DNA of 37,296 nucleotides from JAOUGY01 sp050329955. GTDB taxonomy: Bacteria; Actinomycetota; Acidimicrobiia; Spongiisociales; ZC4RG35. Where the stretch lies: positions 1 through 37,296 of the forward strand of contig JBHJOH010000257.1 in the NCBI GenBank assembly GCA_050329955.1. Direction: 5' to 3'. Below are positions 31,616 to 37,296 of the stretch, one piece after another. The position numbers and the translations under genes are program-made. A model generated the notes under the pieces. The model ran no database searches. It saw only the letters and a program-made list of their open reading frames with translations, and had not been told where the DNA came from. The number at the start of each line of letters is the position of its first letter. Positions within the stretch are counted from its first letter, which is position 1.

Positions 31616-32977
31616 TCAGGCAATGACCGGGACGCGCGCCATGGCGGCGGCGACCTTCTCCGCCGGGTAGTCGTAGTCCTGGAGCTGGCCGGCGAAGTAG
31701 GCGTCATAGGACTTCATGTCGAAGTGGCCGTGGCCGCACAGCGCCGTCAGGATGACCTTCTCCTCGCCCGTCTCCTTGCACTTCATCGCCTCGCGGATGG
31801 CGGAGGCGATGGCGTGAGTCGGTTCCGGTGCGGGGACGATGCCCTCGGTACGGGCGAACTTGACGGCGGCGTCGAAGCACTCAGTCTGGTGGATTGCCTC
31901 GGCCTCGACCAGCCCCAGCTCGTAGAGGTGGCTCACCAGCGGCGCCATTCCGTGGTAGCGCAGGCCACCGGCGTGGATCGGATCGGGGATGAAGTCGTGG
32001 CCCAGCGTGTGCATCTTCACCAGCGGGGTCATCCCGAGTGTGTCACCAAAGTCGTAGCGGTACTCGCCCTTGGTGAGCGACGGGCACGCCGCCGGCTCCA
32101 CACAGCGGATGGTCGGGTTCATCCGACCCGCCAGCTTCTCTCGCAGGAACGGGAACGACAACCCGCCGAAGTTCGAACCGCCTCCGGTGCAGCCCACCAG
32201 CACGTCGGGGGTCTCGCCGACCTTGGCCAGCTGCAGCAGCGCCTCCTCACCGATGATGGTCTGGTGCAGCAGCACGTGGTTGAGCACCGAACCGAGGGCG
32301 TACTTGGTGTGGGGGTCTCCCGCCGCGACCTCCACCGCTTCGGAGATGGCGATACCGAGCGATCCGGGCGAATCCGGGTCCATCTCCAGGATGGTCCGCC
32401 CGGCCTGGGTGAGGTTCGAGGGCGAGGGATGCACGGTGGCTCCCCATATCTCCATCATCGACTTGCGATAGGGCTTCATGTCGTAGCTGGCCCGGACCTG
32501 CCACACCTCGCACTCGATGCCGTACTGGGCGGTGGCGAACGACAGCGCCGAACCCCACTGGCCGGCTCCGGTTTCGGTGGTGAGCTTGCGGGTTCCTTCG
32601 GCGGCGTTGTAGAAGGCCTGGGGAACGGCGGTGTTGGGCTTGTGCGACCCTGCCGGGGACACGCCCTCGTACTTGTAGTAGATGCGGGCCGGGGTGCCGA
32701 GCAGCTTCTCGAGTCGGTGCGCTCGGAACAGCGGTGACGGCCTCCACAGGCGGTAGACGTCGAGCACCTCGCCGGGGATGTCGACGTAGGAGTCCTGGGT
32801 GACCTCCTGGCCGATCAGCGCCATCGGAAAGAGGGGAGCCAGGTCGTCGGGGCCAATCGGCTGGTGGGTGCCGGGATGCAGCGGCGGGGGAGGGGGAGCC
32901 GGCAGGTCGGGAATGATGTTGTACCAGGTGGTCGGCATCTCCGACTCGTCGAGCAGGATCTTGGTCGGCACGTCCAT
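31616..32977 (-). CDS. TrpB2-type tryptophan synthase beta chain
   Basis: The 453-residue PLP enzyme shows the TrpB2 hallmarks: an N-terminal extension (TTWYNIIPDLP), YYKYEGVSPAGSHKPNTA with catalytic K113, ETGAGQWGSALS (135-146), and the phosphate loop GCTGGGSNFGG. TrpB2 enzymes condense indole with serine, and several are reported to prefer O-phospho-L-serine. No trpA or other trp gene is adjacent, so it stands alone, perhaps salvaging indole. The ATG at 32977 follows GAGGAG. The SbnI-type serine-kinase fusion elsewhere in the window could supply O-phosphoserine; that link is inference. Confidence 0.9.
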   Translation of the reverse strand: MDVPTKILLDESEMPTTWYNIIPDLPAPPPPPLHPGTHQPIGPDDLAPLFPMALIGQEVTQDSYVDIPGEVLDVYRLWRPSPLFRAHRLEKLLGTPARIYYKYEGVSPAGSHKPNTAVPQAFYNAAEGTRKLTTETGAGQWGSALSFATAQYGIECEVWQVRASYDMKPYRKSMMEIWGATVHPSPSNLTQAGRTILEMDPDSPGSLGIAISEAVEVAAGDPHTKYALGSVLNHVLLHQTIIGEEALLQLAKVGETPDVLVGCTGGGSNFGGLSFPFLREKLAGRMNPTIRCVEPAACPSLTKGEYRYDFGDTLGMTPLVKMHTLGHDFIPDPIHAGGLRYHGMAPLVSHLYELGLVEAEAIHQTECFDAAVKFARTEGIVPAPEPTHAIASAIREAMKCKETGEEKVILTALCGHGHFDMKSYDAYFAGQLQDYDYPAEKVAAAMARVPVIA

Positions 32978-33134
32978 GAGGGCTCCTCTGTTCCGGGAAT
33001 TCGGGACGCTAGCCCGGTTCCTGAGTAGGTATCAGTCGATCCGGTCGCCCATCTGACCCGGAGTGCGAAATCTTTCCGACCGCGCCACGCGAACCGCATC
33101 AAGTCGCCACACGTCTCACCGATAGGAGGTCACG

Positions 33135-33248
33135 ATGGCACACACACAGTTCGAACCACGCAACAAGATGATCGAGGTTTCCGACCTCGTGGCGTTGATC
33201 CCCGTGGTGCTGCTGGTCGCCTGGGTTGTTCTTCGATCACTCGTCTGA
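33135..33248 (+). CDS. 37-residue single-pass membrane peptide
   Basis: A strong ribosome-binding site (TAGGAGGT, 33123-33130) lies 4 bases before the ATG at 33135. The frame reads MAHTQFEPRNKMIEVSD, then a hydrophobic helix LVALIPVVLLVAWVVL, and ends RSLV with TGA at 33246-33248. Charge before the helix and one Arg after it fit a tail-anchored or single-span topology. I recognise no family. The perfect start signal and clean transmembrane segment make a real gene more likely than chance. It is 82 bases upstream of the DUF4388 gene in the same direction. Confidence 0.65.
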   Translation: MAHTQFEPRNKMIEVSDLVALIPVVLLVAWVVLRSLV

Positions 33249-33330
33249 CAGCCCAAGGCGCCGACAGGAGGGGGAAGCTCGTAGCGAGTGACAACTCGCG
33301 CCTGCGCCAACGCGACCGAGGTGGCATACC

Positions 33331-34431
33331 GTGATCATGGCGGGGCGTCTTGGTGAATGGAGCGTCGAAGACCTACTCCAGATCGCCAAGATCACCCAAA
33401 AGACGACGTCGATCGAGCTGATCGGCAAGGACCGCTCGGGGGTTATCTACCTCCGGGACGGTGGCGTCGTGGACGCCGAGCTGATCGGGGTCGACCAGCC
33501 CGCCGGTGATCGTTTCTCCCGCGTCGTCGAGGTCATCATCGCCCTCACCGGGATCGAAGTCGGCTCGTTCCAGTTCGGGACCCGTGAGGTGCCGTTCGTC
33601 GAAGAGCGCCCGGTCGATATCAATGCGGTGTTCGCAGCACTTGAAAAGGATCTCGCCCGCGAGAAGCGGCTGGTGGATCTTGGCATCTCCGGACTGGAGG
33701 GGCTGGGGGTTGCCCGCCACGTTGCGGACCCTCTCACCCTCAAGCCGGCGGTCTGGCAGCTTCTCGCCGACCTGATCGAGCCGTTCTCGCTCACCAACCT
33801 CGAGCGGCGGGTGGGCCGGCGCAAGGCGGTGGCGATTGTGCTCACCCTCGATGCGATCGGAGTGTTGTCGCGTGACGTCGAGCTTCCCGAACCGCGCCCG
33901 CCGATGGTGCAGGCCGTGCTCGCCGAGTCGAATCCCGAACCGGTCCACGATGGGGTGATGATGGAGTCGGTCGAGATGCCGGAGCCGGCACAAGACCCGG
34001 GCTGGGCCGACGAAGCGGCCTGGGCGCGGGCCGGTCTGTCCGCCGACAGCGACGACTGCCCTCCGGGTGATCTCCCGACCGACAGTCCGGCTGACGCTCC
34101 GGCCGACAGTCCGGCCGAGGCCGACGCCACCGTGCCAGTCGAATCGAACTCCGGGGAGGCGGCGCAGCCGGCCGATTCCAGCGGTTTGGAGGAGCCGGAA
34201 CCGATCGAGGCGCGCAGGGAGACCGTGGACGAGGACACCTCAGTGCCCGAACCGATGGGAGAGGTGTACACGGGCGAGCCGGTCGTCGAGATCTTCGGGA
34301 TGCCCTCGCATCGCATGCACGAGGTGGTGACGCCCTCGGAGACCACGCTCGTCTCCGACGTGCTCGGAGACCTCCGGTCGAGGTTTCGAAGCGGGCGGGG
34401 TCAGACCCTCGAGCCCGGATACGACGACTGA
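33331..34431 (+). CDS. DUF4388-domain protein with acidic, Pro-rich tail
   Basis: The 366-residue product starts at GTG 33331 (GAGG at 33318-33321) or at ATG 33337. Residues 1-100 fit DUF4388: GRLGEWSVEDLLQIAKITQK, TSIELIGKDRSGVIYLRDGG and VVDAELIG. This module is often found with response regulators and gliding or pilus-related proteins and is thought to mediate protein contact. Residues 110-200 are helical and may form a winged-helix-like region (PFSLTNLERRVGRRKAVAIV). Residues 205-320 are acidic and rich in Pro, Ala and Ser, probably disordered. The C-terminus is short and basic. Function is unknown; a scaffold or signalling role is a guess. Confidence 0.7.
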   Translation: MIMAGRLGEWSVEDLLQIAKITQKTTSIELIGKDRSGVIYLRDGGVVDAELIGVDQPAGDRFSRVVEVIIALTGIEVGSFQFGTREVPFVEERPVDINAVFAALEKDLAREKRLVDLGISGLEGLGVARHVADPLTLKPAVWQLLADLIEPFSLTNLERRVGRRKAVAIVLTLDAIGVLSRDVELPEPRPPMVQAVLAESNPEPVHDGVMMESVEMPEPAQDPGWADEAAWARAGLSADSDDCPPGDLPTDSPADAPADSPAEADATVPVESNSGEAAQPADSSGLEEPEPIEARRETVDEDTSVPEPMGEVYTGEPVVEIFGMPSHRMHEVVTPSETTLVSDVLGDLRSRFRSGRGQTLEPGYDD

Positions 34432-34462
34432 TCCGGGGGCTCCACCCGCCCGACCCGATCAG
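34428..34462. terminator. Bidirectional terminator hairpin
   Basis: CTGATCCGGG at 34428-34437 faces CCCGATCAG at 34454-34462, pairing with one bulged C. It lies between convergent genes and overlaps both stop codons. Confidence 0.6.
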
Positions 34463-35853
34463 GCGCTGCTGGTGAGGGTGGCCACCCGGTAGAGCGAGGT
34501 CGTGGCCGTGATGAACAGGTCGGTGCCGTCGGGGCCGCCGAAAGCGCAGTTCGACGTCACCTCGGGCACCGGGATCCTGCCGATTCGTCGGCCCTCCGGT
34601 GTGAGGACGTGGATGCCGTCGCCGGCGCTGGTGAAGATGTGACCGGTCCGGTCCACCCGCAACCCGTCCGGCACCCCCGGCTCGATAACCGCCAGCACTC
34701 TGGGGTTGTGCAGCGCAACGCCTCCGACCACGTCGAAGGCGATGATGTTGTGGGCGTCTCCGGTGTCGGACACGTACAGCACCGACTCGTCGGGCGAGAA
34801 CGCCAGACCGTTGGGGTGGGCGAGCAGGTCGGTGGCGACGGTCAGTGCACCGCTTTCGGGATCGAAGCGGAACACGAGACAGCTTGGCAGTTCCGGCTCG
34901 GCCTGGTGGCCTTCCCGGTCCGACAGGATCCCGTAGGGCGGATCCGTGAACCAGATGCTCCCGTCCGAGCGCACCACCACATCGTTCGGCGAGTTGAGCC
35001 GCCGCCCCTGATAGTGGCTCACCAGCGGCGTCACCCGGCCGTCGGGCTCCCAGCGTTCGATCCGACGGTATCCGTGCGAGCAGGTGACCACGGAGCCGGC
35101 AGCATCGAGCGCACGGCCGTTGGTGAACTCGACCTCCACCCGTTCCACCTCGACGCCCCCCTCGGCGCTCCAGCGCATCACCCGGTCATTGGGGATGTCG
35201 CTCCACAACACCACCCCGCGCTGGGGGACCCAGACGGGTCCCTCAGCCCACTCGCATCCCTGGCCGAGCCGTTCCACGATTACCCCGGGGGCGATCAATT
35301 CCCCGAGCGAAGGATCCTCGAACAACGGCAGCGGCCCGGCGCCGCTCACCGCCCCCGCACCGAGCCGGTCGATGATCATGGCTGCCAACTGCTCGGGCGA
35401 CCGGGTCGCATCGAGGTGAAGATGGCACAGTGCCTCGAACCTGCCGCGTCGTGCTTCGTGCAGGGCGGCGAACGTCTCGGCCACCACCGCCCGGCGGTGC
35501 TCGCCGGTGGCATAGCGGCCCCGAACGGTTTCGGCGTCGACGTCGAGCCACACCACCGTCATCCCCCGGCGCAGCGCCTCGCTGAGCGGGCCCCGATCGA
35601 CCACGCTCGCCGCCGGGGTCACCACCATCCCGCCGGGTGTGTCCAACGCCGTCTCGAGGGCGGTCGCCTCCAAGTCGTGGAGCGCCTCCACGCCGTGACG
35701 GGCGGCGTACTCGCCGCTGGTCATTCCCACCCTGGCCTCGATCCAGCGGTCGGAGTCGATCAGTGGCACCCCCAGCCGGGCGGCGACGATCCCACCCACG
35801 GTGGACTTGCCGGCACCCATCGTGCCGATGATGGCGATCCGTGGTTCACTCAT
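34459..35853 (-). CDS. Fusion: shikimate-kinase-like P-loop kinase + SMP-30/gluconolactonase propeller
   Basis: The product has 464 residues. Residues 1-165 follow shikimate kinase: Walker A GTMGAGKST (10-18), IDSDRWIEARVGM with D33/D35, and LHDLEATALETAL. The glycine triad that shapes the shikimate site is replaced by VTPAASVVD (78-86), so the substrate has probably changed. Residues 185-464 are an SMP-30/gluconolactonase six-bladed propeller with metal ligands E204 (EWAEGPVW), N290 (SPNDVVV) and the Asp of DTGDAHN. A lactonase fused to a small-molecule kinase suggests hydrolysis of a sugar lactone followed by phosphorylation of the acid. This is inferred from architecture only. It starts 7 bases after the SRPBCC gene, so the two form an operon. 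Confidence 0.82.
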   Translation of the reverse strand: MSEPRIAIIGTMGAGKSTVGGIVAARLGVPLIDSDRWIEARVGMTSGEYAARHGVEALHDLEATALETALDTPGGMVVTPAASVVDRGPLSEALRRGMTVVWLDVDAETVRGRYATGEHRRAVVAETFAALHEARRGRFEALCHLHLDATRSPEQLAAMIIDRLGAGAVSGAGPLPLFEDPSLGELIAPGVIVERLGQGCEWAEGPVWVPQRGVVLWSDIPNDRVMRWSAEGGVEVERVEVEFTNGRALDAAGSVVTCSHGYRRIERWEPDGRVTPLVSHYQGRRLNSPNDVVVRSDGSIWFTDPPYGILSDREGHQAEPELPSCLVFRFDPESGALTVATDLLAHPNGLAFSPDESVLYVSDTGDAHNIIAFDVVGGVALHNPRVLAVIEPGVPDGLRVDRTGHIFTSAGDGIHVLTPEGRRIGRIPVPEVTSNCAFGGPDGTDLFITATTSLYRVATLTSSA

Positions 35854-35860
35854 GACGGGT

Positions 35861-36292
35861 TCAGGAAAGGCGTTTCTCGAGACCTGCCATCGCCTTGTCG
35901 GCCAGCTTGTCGAACGCCCCTTTGAGCAGCGGGTGCGCCAACCGCAGCAGCCCCTTCATCCGCAGATCGGCCACGTAGTCGATCTGGGTGGTCTCGTCGC
36001 CTTTGTCCTTGAAGGTGATGTCGTCGACCGCGGTGATGGTCGACCCGTCGCCTTCCAGGGTGATCCGATGGGGCGGCTCCAGCACCGTGGTCCGGTAGGT
36101 CATGGGGATCTCGCGCCCGTTGAACACCGCAGTCACGGCGTAGGTCGCCCCTACCGCCGGGGAATCGCCGTTGGTCTGGCGCGACGTCGACACCCCCGGA
36201 TCCCATTCGGGGACGGTGGAGAAGTCGGATACGAACGAGAAGACCTCGTCGAGCGGCTTGGGTACGGTGATGGTGCGGTGGAGACGTGGCAT
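35861..36292 (-). CDS. SRPBCC-family (polyketide cyclase/START-like) protein
   Basis: The 143-residue protein has the SRPBCC helix-grip pattern: MPRLHRTITVPKPLDEVFSF, VSDFSTVPEWDPGV, VLEPPHRITLEGDG and a long C-terminal helix LLKGAFDKLADKAMAGLEKR. The fold encloses a hydrophobic cavity and binds lipids or other small molecules, and many members have no known enzyme activity. It is the first gene of a two-gene operon with the kinase/SMP-30 fusion. It is divergent from uridine kinase with only 24 bases between start codons, so the two promoters must overlap. Confidence 0.82.
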   Translation of the reverse strand: MPRLHRTITVPKPLDEVFSFVSDFSTVPEWDPGVSTSRQTNGDSPAVGATYAVTAVFNGREIPMTYRTTVLEPPHRITLEGDGSTITAVDDITFKDKGDETTQIDYVADLRMKGLLRLAHPLLKGAFDKLADKAMAGLEKRLS

Positions 36293-36301
36293 GGTCGTAT
36301 C

Positions 36302-36307
36302 TAACGT
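36302..36307 (+). promoter_or_regulatory. Probable -10 box (TAACGT) of the uridine kinase gene
   Basis: TAACGT ends 9 bases before the ATG at 36317. No Shine-Dalgarno sequence is seen, so the mRNA is probably leaderless or nearly so. On the opposite strand the same site offers TACGTT for the divergent SRPBCC gene. Confidence 0.4.
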
Positions 36308-36316
36308 ACCCGCGTC

Positions 36317-36988
36317 ATGTCGCTACCCCCGCCTCCGATCTTCGATCCCGCCAAGTGGGGCAAGTCGACCCCCCTCATCATCGGTGTCGCCGGCGGATCC
36401 GGATCCGGCAAGACCACCATCGCCGAGGCCTTGGTCGAGGCGATCAAGCCGCCACCCGACAAACCGGGCGTCGCCTACATCAAACACGACGCCTATTACC
36501 GGCACCGCTCCGACCTGACGTCCGAGGAGCGTTCGCTGCTCAACTACGACCATCCCGACTCGCTCGAGACCGATCTGCTGGTGCGCCATCTCGAAGCGCT
36601 CCGATCCGGCCTCCCGTTCGATCAGCCGGTCTACGACTTCTCGACCCACCAGCGCAGCCCGGCGACGGTGACGGTGGTCCCGGCCTCGGTGGTGGTGTTG
36701 GAAGGGATTCTGGTGCTGGCGGAACGTGATCTGCGGGCGATGATGGACCTGAGGGTCTACGTCGACACCGATGCCGACCTGCGGCTCGCCCGCCGGCTCG
36801 AACGCGACATCATGGAGCGGGGCCGGTCGGCCGAGTCGGTGCTGGCGCAGTATCTCTCGACGGTGCGACCCATGCACGTGGAGTTCGTCGAACCCTCGAA
36901 GCGGCATGCCGACATCATCATCCCCGGAGGGATGAGGGTGGGAGCGGTGGCCACCATCATCGAGCTGATCAGAGCGCGGATGATCTAG
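36317..36988 (+). CDS. udk: Uridine kinase
   Basis: The 223-residue P-loop kinase phosphorylates uridine/cytidine in pyrimidine salvage. Walker A GGSGSGKTT spans 26-34. YIKHDAYYRHRSDLTSEERS and NYDHPDSLETDLLVRHLEAL carry the nucleoside-binding residues. QPVYDFSTHQRSP, VVLEGILVLAERDLR and RLARRLERDIMERGRS (lid) are all in family order. Length matches bacterial Udk (about 210). The N-terminus has a Pro-rich 18-residue extension before the first strand. Phosphoribulokinase shares the fold, but the 'YDHP' motif and size favour uridine kinase. Confidence 0.9.
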   Translation: MSLPPPPIFDPAKWGKSTPLIIGVAGGSGSGKTTIAEALVEAIKPPPDKPGVAYIKHDAYYRHRSDLTSEERSLLNYDHPDSLETDLLVRHLEALRSGLPFDQPVYDFSTHQRSPATVTVVPASVVVLEGILVLAERDLRAMMDLRVYVDTDADLRLARRLERDIMERGRSAESVLAQYLSTVRPMHVEFVEPSKRHADIIIPGGMRVGAVATIIELIRARMI

Positions 36989-37296
36989 GGGGCGGCCTCT
37001 GCTCGTGCTCGTCCGGCGGCGTAGGCCTCCGGATCGTCGATGACTCCACCGCCGCGCACGGTGGCACCGATGGTGATGCCGGCGGAGACCAGCACCAGGT
37101 TCTTGATGATGTACTGGCCTTCCAGGGTGGGGGCGAACGGGAAGCTCTGCCACGTCAGCTCGGGGAACAGGAACAATGGTGTGACGGTGCCGAGCATCTG
37201 CCCGAACAGCAGCAGCAGCGTGACCCGGATGAACTTTCCGCTGATGAGACCGAGTCCGATGGCCGTCTCCAGCGCCGCCAGGATGATCCTGGATAC
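36985..37296 (-). CDS. DoxX-like membrane protein, 5' end beyond the window
   Basis: The frame is open from the right window edge to the TAG at 36985-36987; its start lies outside. The 103 visible residues contain two or three hydrophobic helices (IILAALETAIGLGLIS, RVTLLLLFGQMLGTVTPLFL and YIIKNLVLVSAGITIGATV). They end in a short polar tail. Spacing and the 'lE..yiiKNLvLvsA' pattern match DoxX/DUF417-type small membrane proteins, whose function is poorly defined. The gene converges with udk and the stop codons overlap by 4 bases. Confidence 0.65.
   Translation of the reverse strand, partial: VSRIILAALETAIGLGLISGKFIRVTLLLLFGQMLGTVTPLFLFPELTWQSFPFAPTLEGQYIIKNLVLVSAGITIGATVRGGGVIDDPEAYAAGRARAEAAP

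Overview
This is a G+C-rich, densely packed bacterial chromosome segment. It shows frequent 4-base ATGA/GTGA gene overlaps, many GTG starts, leaderless-looking promoters with TANNNT -10 boxes, and Septum_form and DUF333 lipoproteins. Together these point to a high-G+C actinobacterium, perhaps from the Acidimicrobiia; that placement is inference and rests on no marker gene. A NifJ-type pyruvate:ferredoxin oxidoreductase and a YjjI/YjjW glycyl-radical pair suggest that the organism, or its ancestor, had an oxygen-poor side to its metabolism. I saw no tRNA, rRNA, CRISPR array, transposase or phage gene.

Layout. (1) 1-3198, plus strand: an overlapping operon with the end of a YkoF-like protein, a small HTH_22 regulator and two different fold-type II PLP enzymes. 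(2) 3267-4504: a DUF333 lipoprotein, then a histidine kinase broken by two single-base insertions. (3) 4494-7797: an acyl-CoA carboxylase carboxyltransferase gene behind a palindromic operator. A second copy of that operator plus the first 58 codons lies 1.66 kb upstream, so a secreted FG-GAP beta-propeller gene sits between two direct repeats. (4) 7765-10320: a P2-type cation ATPase. (5) 10491-18121, minus strand: thiolase, CaiB-type CoA-transferase, a degenerate SDR, a catalytic SDR, a phosphoglycerate-dehydrogenase/SbnI serine-kinase fusion, a MaoC hydratase, a PhnZ-like HD oxygenase and an FAD amine oxidase. (6) 18186-19116: two tandem Septum_form lipoproteins. (7) 19166-23721: NifJ with a dihydroorotate-dehydrogenase-like partner. 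(8) 24075-24982: Hsp20 and UspA. (9) 25039-26612: a two-subunit family I CoA-transferase. (10) 26647-28905: a CPA2 antiporter fused to UspA-like domains, behind a c-di-AMP (ydaO) riboswitch. (11) 29124-31537: YjjI and YjjW, with the same 8-bp repeat word on both sides. (12) 31616-32977: a stand-alone TrpB2. (13) 33135-34431: a 37-residue membrane peptide and a DUF4388 protein. (14) 34459-36292: a shikimate-kinase-like/SMP-30 fusion and an SRPBCC protein. (15) 36317-end: uridine kinase and a partial DoxX-like protein.

How the genes may work together. The minus-strand block at 12.3-18.1 kb has the parts of a CoA-ester beta-oxidation-like route: CoA transfer, hydration, oxidation by an SDR pair, and thiolysis. 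Embedded in it is a fusion whose C-terminal half matches SbnI, an enzyme that makes O-phospho-L-serine. TrpB2 enzymes, one of which lies 17 kb away, are known to use O-phosphoserine, and the two PLP enzymes at the left edge belong to the same broad fold. An O-phosphoserine-centred metabolism is therefore the most interesting hypothesis here, and it remains inference.
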